NCBI GenBank assembly: GCA_037975125.1
Contig: CM075854.1
Location: 68,151,761 to 68,215,760, forward strand
Length of the DNA: 64,000 nucleotides
Direction: 5' to 3'
DNA from: Latrodectus hesperus
Lineage: Eukaryota > Arthropoda > Arachnida > Araneae > Theridiidae
The translations under genes were made by a program, and so were the position numbers. Each line of letters starts with the position of its first letter. The stretch's first letter is position 1. The notes under the pieces are model-generated. The model was given only the letters and a program-made list of their open reading frames with translations, ran no database searches and was not told the origin of the DNA. Positions 26,601-38,572 of the stretch are shown here, one piece after another.

Positions 26601-29600
26601 GTATGGAACTGGTAGGCGTCAAAGGGAAAATGGTGGCAGAAGAAAACATAGTTCTAGATTAAATTTTTTGAAAACAATCAAAAAATGCCTCTAATTTCAA
26701 ATTCAGTTAAGAAATATTTGGGTTTTTTAAAATTATATATATATGATATAAGACTGAAAAAACCTCTTTTAGTTAATGTAATGGGCTTCATCTTAAGGTA
26801 TATGAATATCTAAATAATCATGGATTATAGATAAGAGTTTTTATATCGCTCTTTTTTTCCTAGGTGTTGAGAATCTTGACAGTGGTGTGGGAGTATATGC
26901 TCCAGATGCCGAAGCTTACACTTTGTTTGGTGATCTTTTTAATCCCATCATTGAAGAATACCACGTTGGTTTCGGACCATCGGACAAGCATCCCCCGAAA
27001 GATTTCGGTGACGTGAACACCCTAGCAAACGTCGACCCTAAAGGCGAGTTCGTTATCTCCACCAGAGTGCGATGCGGCCGCAGTCTTCAAGGTTATCCAT
27101 TCAATCCTTGTTTAACTGAGCAGGTGAGAATTGACACCATTAAAATTCCATTGAAAATCTAAATGCGATTTTTATTTCTTTAACTGTTGTTTAATTATCG
27201 CTTATTCCGAGTTCTCTTAAAAATATTTATGACATTTTGCTTGTTTCTTGAGCAATATAAATTACTGTATTTGTAGCAATACAAGGAAATGGAAGAAAAA
27301 ATTAGCAGCACACTGTCTGGTATGACTGGAGAGCTTAAGGGCACTTATTATCCTCTGACAGGAATGGACAAGGCAACTCAACAAAAACTCATTGATGATC
27401 ATTTCCTCTTTAAGGAAGGAGACCGGTAAATTTATTATTTTTTTAACTAGAGGCGAATTATATATTATTCTTTTAGCATTTATTCATCCAAATGAAATTG
27501 AAAGACCTTTATAGAATTCTAATTATATAAACTGTTTTAAACTAAAGATTTTCATAAAAATAATTTTTTGAGTTGAAGTAACATTCTGATTCATTTATTG
27601 AGCTTATTTATTAAACTAGCGAACACTAGTTTGATTTAAATACTTTAAATTAGATTGACTATTATACTTTAGATTTTTTATTAAGTCTAAACGAAGTTAC
27701 ATGAGAGATGTGATTTCATCAGTCAGTAAAAAAAATCTATTTTTAGAAGGAAATGCGCGATGAAACTGAATGAAAGAATATCATTTAATTATGAGAACAA
27801 AATTTTTTCACGTGAAAATTTCATTCCATTTCAAATGTCACTATTCATTTTTAGTTCATATATATACGCCCATAATAAAAACAATCCAGTGTATTTTTGA
27901 ATAAATTAGTCGCTTGTAAGTTTTATTGTTATGGTGACTATTATTAAATAATATATAAAAATGATAACTATTATTATATAAAAAATGAAAAATGTTATAT
28001 ATATAATATCGCCCAAATTAAAATTTTCTACCATAAATACATCAACAGAATATAAAAATAAGATATTTTTTTCATGCATCATTGATAAGGTAATGAGAGT
28101 TCCTTGTACGTTATTCGAATTCATTTTTCAATCACTTAGAATCTGAATAGTTTTTATGTTCTTGAAAATTATTCGTGTACATGAAAGTTTACGTTCTCAA
28201 AATATGATTAATAAAAATAATTCGAGCTATTAGCCTTAATTAATATGAATCAAGGATAACTGTATACTTCTCAGGTTACATTGAAAAAAAAACTTAAAAT
28301 GCTGTTAGAAAAATATAATTTGCCTAATATGTAATATTGATTAGAATGGGAATAAAACAAGCCAGACATAAAAATAAAAATATAAAGATTAACCCAATAA
28401 AAGATTTAATAAAAAGTTGCCAGTATAAATGAAAATGAGTTGAAAAACAGCGATTGAAACTTAACTTTGTAAAACTACTTTTAAAAAGGCTAAAGACAGA
28501 GTTAAAAATCATCATAAAAAGCAAAGTTAGTAGAATGATTTTCTAGAGTGCCCATTACAATTATATTTTCCGTTTTTGAGATTATTTAGACAGAGTAATT
28601 CAAGAATATGGTACAAGAGAAGAACATTGTGTATAACAATAAGATCTAAAAAATCTTAAACAAAAGAAATTCTTTCCACCAACACATCCGTAAAAATTTT
28701 CATCGAAATTTTCTTTGCGTATTATTAATATGTTTTTCTCTTCAAAAGTACGCACGTATTATTTTATCAGTCAAAAAGAAAATTGCTAGTACACTACAAT
28801 CAAGCCTACTTAGTTTTGTTTCGGATAGAATACTATAACGTAAATTACTTTCAAGGTTCTGCGAGTTCGTAAATAGTTCACAACGAAAGCAAGACAATAG
28901 CATCACAGATTTATCTTGTTCGGAAACAGGGAAAATATTTTTCGTAGAAACAAAAAAATTAAATGAACGGCATGTGCAGTTGATGAAAGGAGTTATGAAG
29001 CAGTGTAACAGTGATATACTCTAATTTGATAGGGATTGTTTGTGCCAGGAAGAAGCTTATGAGTTCTAAACTAAATTGGCTTTCTTTTGGCAGATTATTT
29101 TGTTTGACTTTTTTTTAATTTAGTTCGTTGGAATATTTGCTAGTAACTTTTGGTAAATTATAAGCCCTTTCTTTTATAACTTGCATATTTCGCTTCCTGA
29201 GAATAAACCTCTTATTAAAACATATATCTTTTAACTTTTTAAATCTTTGATCAACCTGGATTTCTTTCAGGAAAGTATTTAAAAGTAAAAATTTTTAATG
29301 GACACAAATTAAGATGTTGCGATTCAAACGTGGCTTAGTCATTCACAAAAAACGATGTAAAAAAAAGTTAAGGTCAAGTCTTTTGTGATAAGCGATAATT
29401 TTTGATATTTTTTTTATTATAAATAATCAAGGGAAAAACCTTCTTACTTTTAAAAAGCAGGAGATAAAAGCAATTACTTTTTCCACAGCAATTACTGTAT
29501 AGATAAATGAAGCAATATTTGTTACGTAATATTTCATTCATTATAACTTATCAAAAATAAAATTTCTCTTATCATATTTTCGTAGTTAGTTTGCATGTAA

Positions 29601-32600
29601 AATAAATAAATTAGAGAAAATAAACAATATATAAAATTTACGATTTTGTGTGTAATGAGTCTCTAGATTGTTTATTTTTCTTTGGCTGAGTAATCTTTTA
29701 TTTATGATTTCTTTTTGATGAGCGTTTTTTTCTACAATAAACTCCAATGACCTTTCTATATCTACGTCGATTATTTGCTTTACTAATAACTAAATCCAAA
29801 AACATTAATTTGAAGATTCTTCATCAATAATTGGAAATTTCGTCAAATATTATTAAAATTTTTTAATACATTTTTGAAATAATTTAAACTTTTTATAACT
29901 ATTATGATTAAAGAATTTATCATTTTTTATATTATAAAATAGTGCATGGTTATAACGAAAGTATCAAATAGCAAAATTATTAAATGCTTTTATTATGTTA
30001 TAAAATGTTTAGTTATTTCCAGAAAAAAATTTTCATGTTTTTAAAATGACGTAATCAAGTATTTCTCTCAGTTCGTTTTAATGAATATTTTAACTTCTTG
30101 CAGTATGTGTCACAATATACTTATGAATACAGCAATTTCTTCAAAACTATTAATATAGAATTGTTTTTAATGTTATTTCGGAAATCTAAAAAAATATTAA
30201 ATAAATACATTAAATTAATATTTTGATACTAAATGAACATGCGTAAATTTAAAGAAAATTTCTTATTTTTAGTCAAAAAGTGAGAGAATTCTTATAATTT
30301 GCCAAAAATTTCTTTTGTTGGATAAAATAATATTCTAAATTTTTTTATTATTATTTTTAAGTTTGCTTAAATTATAAATGCAGTTGAAAGTTATACCAAT
30401 TTTATAAATCTAAAATGTATGGTAAATTTCGATTTTAAAGTTATTTTAAAACAGCTCAAGCCACATTGGTTCTTTTTTAAGGTGAAATTCTAAATAAGTA
30501 ACTGAACATAATATATGGAAAAACAAAGAGATTATTACTTTTATCTTCTAACAAATGTTTTTGGTTCAAATGATTGTACATTTTTATTATATGCCTTTTT
30601 ATCTTAAAAAAGAAATATTTTTCTTAGTATGATTTTACCCTCTCTACTGTTGCTTCTGCATAGTTGTATCAAAACAAAACTATTGCACTTAAAATTCAAT
30701 TTTTTCTAGTTACGTCAAGAATGTAGGAGAATAAATGAAGTTTTACAAACACTATTAAAATTTGAATTGAAAGTAGATTCCAACTTTATGAATTTTAGAT
30801 AAATTTTTATTTACATACACTCATTTTTGTTTTTTAAACATGCTTAATTATATATATATATATGTGGGATAGGGAGTGGCCAAGGCGTAATTTAATTAAG
30901 CAATTCTTATGTAGACTAATATTTTATTAACACCTATTTACAAATACAACTATGTACAATTTGGGGATATTTATAATTAATCGTCTTAATCACATTAAAA
31001 TGAAATGAAGTTTAAAGTTATGGGGAGAGGAGCAGCCGTCTTGCTGTTATCAAACGCAACGCCCGTCTTACATAGTCTTAAGTCTTTCAGCTTACTGTCG
31101 CTCGCTGAAGAATCTGTCGCGCTCCTCGAGCTCCTTTCAGCGTGGGCACTTGAAATAGTGACGTTAGATATTGAATAGTTTATCCACACACACACACACA
31201 CACACAGTTCAACAAATAATTTAAAGAATTTGAAAATTATGCAGAACATATACTGCAATAGTGAAACGATTTTGATGCAAGAATAGAACCTTTGTGAAAA
31301 TCTAATAAATTCAATTTAATTTCAGTATTATGTACCGAAGTAAATAATAATTTATTTGGGTACATAATGTTGAATTTATCAGAATTTAATATGCACTGTT
31401 TTAATATTTTAATTTGGCTAATTTCTTATCGTATTTTCTTACTGGTTACTTAAAAATAGCCTGGATTTATATGATATGTTTTATAATTTTACTTAAATAG
31501 GAAATATATTTATTTGTAAGGAACTAAAATATTAATAATTTCTAGATTTGATTAAAAAATTTCATTTACAGATTAATTTTATAACCAAGAAATCTCATGG
31601 AAACAATTGCAGTACATTTAATGAAGGAATAACACAAATTGTCTTTATTTTTAATTTCAAATTAATATCCGCTATTAAAATATAAATTATTGGTCTTAAA
31701 TGAAGTATTTTCTGAGATTTGATATAATTTTTATTTATTTGAAAGAAGATTTTTCTCTCTAAGGAAAAATTAGCTTTCCTTGCTATACTAAATTTTTCCA
31801 ATGCTCCAAAGAAAGTTAGTTTTATTTCATCAAAAGATAATTTTATTGCAATCAAACATTATTTAACTGAAAATCAAATAAGCAAGTATGCATTAGAAAA
31901 TGAAATGCTCTAAATATTTTGCTTTCTATCCATTATTACACACACACACACACACACAAAAACAAGAAAGTCAACTAAACTATATTCCTTTATGTATACT
32001 CGTGTTGTAAAAAATGATTTCTTTTCAAGCGTCACGCATAACTTTTCTCTTCTAGTAATAATTCATAAGCAAATATAAAACATGGGCTGCAACATCAGGC
32101 AACATGCAGCCATGGTACATTTGTCAAGATAAAGTTTTTTAAATGAATGAATGATGTATTATACTTTTGTAGTTATGACTATAGACAACAATAGGTCCAG
32201 AAATGAGATTAATGGTATGCTCGCAAGTTTCATTTTTCCTCGAATGTAGGCTTTTGATTGAAATTTGACACATTCAATATAGTTTTTGCTTTGTAGTGAG
32301 CAAGCTTTGATATATAGATTCATTTTTCTCATAAGTGTTTTGAAATTATCTTTTAGACTAAATAAACTTCGGTAAGAAAATTATTTAAAGTTATTCAATG
32401 TTCCAATATCACACACAAGTAATATAATTTCAAATAACACACTGATAACGCACGACAAAATTAAAAAACGATAAAAATAAATTGAATAAATATTTTAATA
32501 AAATAGTTTTGTATGCATTGTTGAAATAAATGCTTAATAACAATTGTGTTTTTTTGTAATTTATTTAGCTGAGTTAAAAATATTAAGGTGCCAAATTAAT

Positions 32601-35600
32601 TTTTTATGTCAAATTAAAACGAATATATATTTTAATTTCTAATATTATACAAAAACTATTGACACCAAGAAAATATTCTCTTAGATTTTTATTAATATTC
32701 AAAAAAAAAAATTCTCGTAATAGTATGCATACATTATTTTCGCCTGAAATTTTTTGTTTATTCTACTATTTTATGAAATGCAGATTTCCTTTAAAAAATA
32801 TGATGTTAAAACTCAGCAAAGTAAAGAAATATTTGGATATTTCTGTTATTTATTTTATGGGTTTTTATTGTACATTTATAATATTAAAAATGACTCTGTA
32901 GTAATGTGGCTGTTTTAAGTGAAAAGTTATACTTTCGATGCTACGCTCTAAAGGGAAATGAATGCTTTTTCTGTGCGAATTCTGGCAGGTGTTTTTAAGT
33001 TTTCCCTTGTTGCAGTGTAAATGTTCCATTTCTCCCGGAAGTCAATACGAGACGGTGTTCTTACAACGGTTGTGTGTGTGTGTGTGTGACCTTACAACGG
33101 TTCAACGGTCTAGTGTCTTACAACGGTTTCAAGGTCTAAAACTATCTGCTAAACGGTATCACCTATTCAGATAAGAAATTAGTTTGTAAGAATATTTGAA
33201 ACCATATTAGTTGCTGCCAAAATAGTAGAAAGAATGAAAAACAGTAAAAGCACTCTTAATTTACATTTTCGCACACTTGCTCATAAAAACAATTTCTAAT
33301 TAAAGTTTTGTTTAAAACATTAATTTTATTGTTAAAGAGTTCGCTTTTCTATTTCTTAAGTCAATCTATTTTGATTTATCAAAATTAAAGCTATATAACA
33401 ATTTTATTAATTTCTGTATTGTTAAGCTTCAATATAATTTAAATTTATAATTTCTTATTAATTCAATTTATCTAATAATATCTTTCCACAATAAAACATT
33501 GAAATATTTTACAATAATATAATTATTTCCTTTTTTCTCCCAAACCTTTTAGTAAATTTTATGATAAAGCATACCCATAAAAGTATGTTTTCCTGTACAT
33601 TTCTTGTTAGAAATACATTTAAATATTTGAACGAAAAATTCAGATCAGCCAAAAAAAATTTTGTTCTTGATTATTGCTTTACTAAAATTTGAAGTTAAGA
33701 AGCATTAGTAATGTATTTTGTTGTTTAAAAATAATTATGAAACAAAATTTTCTTACGTTATCGCGGCAAACTGACCTCGATCACCGTTTTATCAACAAAT
33801 ATAAAGATACAAAAATAATTTTTTTTTCTGTCAGAAAAATACTTACATTGATTTCTTTTCTTCTAAATTATTTGTTAGTTCACAAATATCAATCACGTAT
33901 TCATTCTTAGTGTATTCTGAAATCCCATTAAACTAGTGTCGTTATTTTTGTTTTTGTTATATTAGAGATTATTTTTTTAACAACGAAAAGAAATATTTTA
34001 TCTTCATAGTTAATTCAAACCCATCAAGCTACAGATCATATGTTAATATGATCAAAGATAACCTCGAGAAATATTTACTAATTAAAAGTTTTTGGAAATA
34101 ATTTTACCATGTATCTTTTCTTCAGATATTATAAACTTGATTTATACCAAATCTATTTTCTAATCTAGCAATCAGCTAGTTTTTTAATTTTTTAAAAAAT
34201 ATATGCTTTTATTCCATTATGAAAATTATTTTTCTTTCTAAGAAAATATACTTAAGCGAGGGATAATAATTTAATAGATATACAGTTAAACCAAATAAAT
34301 GGAAACAAAACTAATAGTTGAAATTTATTTTTCATAAGAAGTGAAAAGAATTGCTTCAAAATAAATGTAATCGTAACGAATTTTTTCAAATAAATATCAT
34401 CATAGACTAGAAACTTTTTATGGCATATCTTGACATAAAATATAAATAATAAATTGGAACCCTCACTTGAATAATTTTTTTATATGAATTCGGAATTCAT
34501 TTTATAATTTTTGCTAAAATGTGTATTCTTTGATTTCTTTTATAGCGTGTATCAATAATAATGGATTACAGGTCAATTAAAAAAATGCCTATCTATTCAT
34601 TAAAATTGGTATCAAAAATAATTAGAATTTAAAAAGTAAAAGCTAGTAAAAAGTAAAAATTAAAAAGTAACTAGAAGTGTTGAGGTAAATAATCATTTAT
34701 AAAAAAAATAAATAAAAAAATCATATAAATGTCTGTGTGTTGATAGCATAGGCTATAATTCATTATAACATCATCGATTGTAAATTTTATTATAAATGAA
34801 TTTTCCAGTTTTATCTTCACATTTAAATTTTTTAAACTTGTTTATAATTATGTTAAAACAGATATAAAGAAATAAAATTTGGTGATTCCGAAACTGTTAA
34901 CAATATGGATTTAATTACGTTTGAAAGCATTGTTGAATTACTTGATTAAGACAAGAGTACTGAATTGAAAAATTAATATGCCAATTACTTAGTGATGTAG
35001 GCTTATAAAGTATTAAATCTTTTTCAGTTTCCTCCAGGCTGCTAATGCATGTCGTTTCTGGCCAACAGGGCGTGGTATTTACCATAATGACAATAAGACT
35101 TTCTTGGTTTGGTCTAACGAGGAAGATCACATGCGAATCATATCTATGCAAAAAGGAGGTGATTTGAAACAAATATACAAGAGACTAGTAGATGTAAGTG
35201 TTTTTTAATTTCCTCAGTGCTTTCGTAGTTTTCTAGTGCATAAGTGACTTGCTCTTTTCTTATTTCCTAGAAAAAGTCTTTCGAGCTTTATGCACTGCTC
35301 AGCATTTTTATCTTCTTTTTTCAGTTAGCATAAATGTATATTATGAAGAAACAGTAAACTTTTAACTCTCATATTTTAAAATAAAATAATTTAATACTCA
35401 TATATGCAGCACTTAAAATTTCATACAATTTTAAGCTTCTACAGAAATGTAATGCACTACTTAAAGCAACAAAGGTGAAATAAAATAGTAATTGAGAAAT
35501 TATTTTCTGTATCTTGAGAGCAGTCCTAGTTATAGAAGATGCATAATTTTACTTAATTGAATTTTGCATTGCATCGCTAATTATTAGACTGCTTTTTGTT

Positions 35601-37939
35601 TTTTTAAAAATCATGTTGCCTTACTTTAATTGTAATTCTATCATAAAATGTGTATATCATACATCAACTTAAGTCTGTATTTTTTATTATTAGGCTGTTA
35701 ATATCATTGAAAGTAAACTTCCATTCTCCCACGATGACAGATTGGGATTTTTGACTTTCTGCCCAACAAATTTGGGAACTACAATTCGTGCATCTGTTCA
35801 TATTAAATTACCCAAGTTAGCCAAGAATAAAGAACAATTAGAAGCAATTGCTGAAAAATTCCATCTTCAGGTTCGAGGTTAGTATAAACATTTTATTTTC
35901 ATAAATAACTATTTTTTTTTTACTTTTTAATTCAATTGTATAATTATAAGACATAAAATAAGAAATCACACTGAAAGGCAATTTTATATGTGATAAAGTA
36001 CCTTTAAATTAAAAAAAAAATTTTTTATTGAATGGGTGACTGTGGGTGTTTCGATGATATTTTCTGTTATCTCCTTGTTTAAGAATAAAATAATCTTACA
36101 TATCTATTTTTATTGGAATGTCAATACTTAATATTAACTTTTCAGCAGTTAAGTGTAGAGAAGTCAGATTTTCTATGATCAGAAGAGACCTATAAAATTT
36201 ATTACTGCTAGATTTATTTCTTCTTTCATGTTCTAAAAATAATTTTCACAACTAAATGATTATGAAACTTTTTTCTTTATCTTAAAGGGCTCTAAAACAA
36301 AAGACTTTTCAAATTAATAAGAATGCAAATTATATTTTTAGAAATAATGCTGAATAAATAAGAGATTTAGCAGATATATGCTGTATTCTATTAAAAACTT
36401 ATTGTTAATATAAAACTAGTAACGATCATAGCTTTCAATTTTGTACTCTCAAAAAGAACAAGTTTTTTTTTTTCATCTCTTCAATTATCACAAACAATTT
36501 ACTGAATTCATGAATAAAAGGAATGAAAATAAAGATGTGTAAATCAAATGAAGTTTTACTATTCCAAATTTTATTTCATTTTCTAGGTTTTGGTAATTTA
36601 TAATAGTTTTTATGTATGGTCATTAAAGTTTCTTACGTGTAGTATAAGTCACTAGTTATTTCTGTCTTCCAATTTTTTACCTCAATCATCTATTCATTCG
36701 TGTATATTCAGTGAGACGTTAATCTTAGTATTCATTGAGAAATGCAAAAATACAAATAATGCAATAAATTTTTTTCTTTTTTTTTCAAATTTAGATTTTT
36801 CAAAACACATTCTAAAATGAATTTTTTATGCCATTTTAATATTTATAATTCCTAGTCCAATCAAAATAAAGATTTTTAGTATCTCTTAAATAAAAAGAAA
36901 TTTTTTTTGTAGTTATAATTTTGTAATTGTAAAAAGTAGAGTAATCATCTGTATTTCTCACTTTATATTAAAATGATTTGATGAAATACTTCTTTCTTTC
37001 TGTTTATTTAAATATTTGAAGTACTTTTAGGGTGTTTTTAATATAAAGCAAGATTCTAGTTTTGATTAATCATTTATCTATCAGAAGGTGATAGACGCAT
37101 TTAGATATGGCCTAGCTGGAACATCAATATATTTAATTACAATTAATTAATCATATTTTCAATCACACACAAACCTCTTACATTATTTTAATTGTTACAT
37201 CATAACAAATTTATGCATATTGTGTGTCAATTAGATAAATAATTAATGTGCTAAAAAGATTAAGTTTTTTTAAAAAAAACTAAAAATGTTGATTTTATAA
37301 CCAATTGGTAGTTCAAATGTACTATAAAATTTAATCTCACTGTGCCCTGAAAATAAATTAGGCATGCAGAATGATTTTGTTACTTACAAATGGTTTGCAT
37401 ATTTTAAGTTTTATTCTATGTATACAAGAATCCCATTTTACATCATGAGCAGCAAATTATAATTTTTTTATTATTCTGAAAAGTATGTTATGATTTTTGG
37501 TTTACTACTCATATTTGGCACTAATATTTAAAAATTAATTCCATTACTTATAATAAAATGCTCCTTCTGTTCTTAAAATAAATTTAATAACATATTAGGT
37601 GATAGCAGAATGTGAAATATTAATTATGATAAACTACAGATAAAGAGAAAAAAATTGTTAAGTTGAACAAAATTGTAATTATGTATCTTATAGAAGGTTT
37701 TCAATCTAAATATACTTTTTTTTTCTGAAAAAGGTACAAAATGATAAAACGTTTTTAAAGAGAAATTTGTAATATTTAATATAATAGTTGTAGAGTTTAA
37801 TTTGGGAAGAAAAGCTTAATATGATCATACGTAAAAAATGGAAATGCTTTTTCTGATATCAAAATGCACTAACTAGTTTTATAAGAAACATTTATTATAC
37901 TGATAATCTGGTAATTGTTGCTCAAATAAATAAAAATAA

Positions 37940-38037
<98 letters not shown>

Positions 38038-38572
38038 ATCTTGAAGCAGTGAAGTTTAATAAGGGAATGGACGATTTCTCCTCTAAAGGAAATTCAATGA
38101 CATTGCTTGTTCGAAGAGACATTTCAAATAAATGTGACAGTTATCTGCAGAGGGCTCTAGTACTCACGTTTAAAAAACCAAATGGCATAGTTACCAATAG
38201 AATGCAATAAAGATTTTGTTCAGCTTCAAGTGTAATATATATCCATTCAAAATTAAGAAAACTTTATTCCTTTATGTGATAAGTTATTTTAAAAGTTTAA
38301 TGACTAATTTGTACAATGATATATTTTTAATCGAATATGTAACGAACATTTACGTTTTCCTTTGGATATTGATACCCAAGCATTTAATAAAATTTCAGTT
38401 AGTCTTATAATTCACATTTTTTATTTTAGGTACTCGAGGTGAGCACACTGAAAGCGAAGGCGGTGTGTATGACATCTCAAACAAGAGGCGCATGGGCTTG
38501 ACAGAATACCAAGCTGTGAAGGAGATGCAAGATGGCATCTTGGAACTCATAAAAATGGAAAAAGCAGCATAA
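14433..38572 (+). CDS. Arginine kinase, complete six-exon gene (356 aa)
   Basis: Join 14433-14601, 26864-27123, 27277-27425, 35028-35193, 35694-35877, 38430-38572. The enzyme reversibly transfers phosphate between ATP and L-arginine in the cytosol, buffering energy in muscle and nerve. Order: all-helical N-terminal domain (about 1-95), then the ATP:guanido catalytic domain. Visible catalytic features fall at Limulus arginine kinase numbers: the substrate loop DSGVGVY (62-68), nucleotide-binding R124, R126, R229, R280 and R309, catalytic E225 in NEEDHMR, the family signature CPTNLGT with C271, and E314 in the flexible [10 protein letters not shown] loop. D62 and R193, which pair in the known structure, are both present. 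Length matches the usual 355-357. All junctions are GT-AG and keep frame (phases 1, 0, 2, 0, 1). No stop, frameshift or lost catalytic residue was found, so the gene looks functional. Symbols vary between species (for example Argk), so none is assigned. Confidence 0.97.
15995..16140. other. GC-richer unexplained patch in intron 1
   Basis: Contains CCCTCCCCTTACGGAGAG, GGTTCCACCTGACAGAGCC and CGGTTTCGTGGTCGCAC. The composition differs from the surrounding intron, suggesting an old repeat or a regulatory block. I do not recognise the family, and the overlapping 68-codon frame has no domain. Confidence 0.3.
18091..18174. repeat. 42-bp tandem duplication in intron 1
   Basis: Units 18091-18132 and 18133-18174 are near-identical, both ending AAAGCAAATTTTATTAAAAG. 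They differ at a few bases in the first half. Confidence 0.85.
18700..18850. other. GC-richer unexplained patch in intron 1
   Basis: CATGACCGGCGCGACAAATC and neighbouring sequence stand out from the AT-rich intron. Neither strand gives a recognisable protein. It could be a decayed mobile element or a conserved regulatory block. Confidence 0.3.
20148..20193. promoter_or_regulatory. Inverted pair of CAGGTG E-boxes in intron 1
   Basis: GCAGGTGA (20148-20155) and its exact inverse TCACCTGC (20186-20193) flank a 30-bp spacer. CAGGTG is the E-box form bound by bHLH and Snail-type factors. Location in intron 1 of a muscle enzyme gene makes an enhancer role conceivable. A chance short inverted repeat cannot be excluded. 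Confidence 0.35.
26371..26690. repeat. Duplicated block of about 150 bp just before exon 2
   Basis: Unit 1 (26371-26520) and unit 2 (26546-26690) share, in order, ACTAT(A/T)ATTATAAATC, TTTTTATTGCATATT, GACATTGTGTGGAACTGG or GATATTGTATGGAACTGG, a GGCGGTAGGAAA or GGTGGCAGAAGAAAA block, and TTTTTTGAAAACAA. They have diverged by point changes and an A-run. The duplication ends about 170 bp before the exon 2 acceptor. Confidence 0.8.
26864..27123 (+). CDS. Arginine kinase coding exon 2 (residues 57-143)
   Basis: Opens with a split Gly57 codon and carries the substrate-specificity loop DSGVGVY (62-68), the inter-domain segment and the nucleotide-contacting STRVRCGRS (R124, R126). It ends at CAG|GTGAGA in phase 0. 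The open frame continues past the donor only as intron read-through. Confidence 0.95.
27124..27276 (+). other. Arginine kinase intron 2, 153 bp
   Basis: GTGAGA donor and TATTTGTAG acceptor. It is short and AT-rich, with nothing else in it. Confidence 0.93.
27277..27425 (+). CDS. Arginine kinase coding exon 3 (residues 144-192 plus 2 nt)
   Basis: Encodes QYKEMEEK, then [17 protein letters not shown], then HFLFKEGD, typical of the catalytic domain start. The Arg193 codon is split over the junction (CG|GTAAAT). The exon was found by splice-site and frame logic since it is too short to stand out as an open frame. Confidence 0.95.
30864..31207 (-). mobile_element. Possible solo LTR of a retrotransposon
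   Basis: A 340-bp GC-richer block interrupts the AT-rich intron. Read on the minus strand it begins in TGTGTG repeats, carries an AATAAA signal (+ 30932-30937) and ends CCTATCCCACA. This matches the general TG...CA form with a poly(A) signal near the end. An 87-codon minus frame (30995-31258) lies inside it without a known domain. Flanking (TA)n and (CA)n arrays hide any target duplication. A different repeat class is possible. Confidence 0.35.
31938..31958. repeat. (CA)n microsatellite
   Basis: An uninterrupted CA dinucleotide array in intron 3. Confidence 0.9.
33060..33128. repeat. CTTACAACGGTT repeated three times around a (GT)n tract
   Basis: Exact copies lie at 33060-33071, 33091-33102 and 33117-33128, spaced 31 and 26 bp. 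A (GT)n tract lies between the first two, and shorter CAACGGTC and AAACGGTA echoes follow. The short + strand frame here is a by-product. Confidence 0.85.
35028..35193 (+). CDS. Arginine kinase coding exon 4 (residues 193-248)
   Basis: Completes Arg193 and encodes [16 protein letters not shown] and the catalytic NEEDHMR segment (E225, R229). It ends RLVD at GAT|GTAAGT in phase 0. The 85-codon minus frame over this exon is its antisense shadow. Confidence 0.95.
35194..35693 (+). other. Arginine kinase intron 4, 500 bp
   Basis: GTAAGT donor and TTATTATTAG acceptor. AT-rich, with nothing further seen. Confidence 0.93.
35694..35877 (+). CDS. Arginine kinase coding exon 5 (residues 249-309 plus 1 nt)
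   Basis: Contains the guanidino-kinase signature CPTNLGT with the reactive Cys271, then TTIRAS with R280 and QVR with R309, which contact nucleotide in the family. Donor G|GTTAGT is phase 1. Confidence 0.95.
35878..38429 (+). other. Arginine kinase intron 5, about 2.55 kb
   Basis: GTTAGT donor and TTATTTTAG acceptor. AT-rich, with a 92-bp (AT)n array at 37944-38035 about 400 bp before exon 6. No gene seen. Confidence 0.92.
37944..38035. repeat. (AT)46 microsatellite
   Basis: An uninterrupted AT array within intron 5. The minus-strand Ile/Tyr frame across it is an artefact. Confidence 0.95.
38430..38572 (+). CDS. Arginine kinase terminal coding exon 6 (residues 310-356)
   Basis: Encodes [20 protein letters not shown] (E314 in the mobile loop), then [15 protein letters not shown] and the C-terminus KMEKAA before TAA at 38570-38572. 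Two minus-strand frames over the exon are shadows. Confidence 0.96.

Larger units (their letters stand above)
14602..26863 (+). other. Arginine kinase intron 1, about 12.3 kb
   Basis: GTAAGC donor and TTTTTTTCCTAG acceptor. The content is AT-rich. It includes a GC-richer patch at 15995-16140, a 42-bp tandem duplication at 18091-18174, a second GC-richer patch at 18700-18850, paired E-boxes at 20148-20193 and a 150-bp direct repeat at 26371-26690. A long first intron in a strongly expressed muscle gene is a plausible place for enhancers, but that is inference. Open frames inside it (the longest is 116 codons at 18362-18712) are low-complexity and unsupported. Confidence 0.9.
27426..35027 (+). 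other. Arginine kinase intron 3, about 7.6 kb
   Basis: GTAAAT donor and TTTTTCAG acceptor. It is AT-rich with a probable LTR-like insertion on the minus strand (30864-31207), (CA)n arrays at 31194-31206 and 31938-31958, and a triplicated 12-mer beside a (GT)n tract at 33060-33128. No nested gene is supported. Confidence 0.9.

Noticed and set aside
34915..35172. 85-codon minus-strand frame
   Set aside because: Antisense shadow of arginine kinase exon 4.
37922..38122. Minus-strand frame rich in Ile-Tyr
   Set aside because: Translation of the (AT)n microsatellite.
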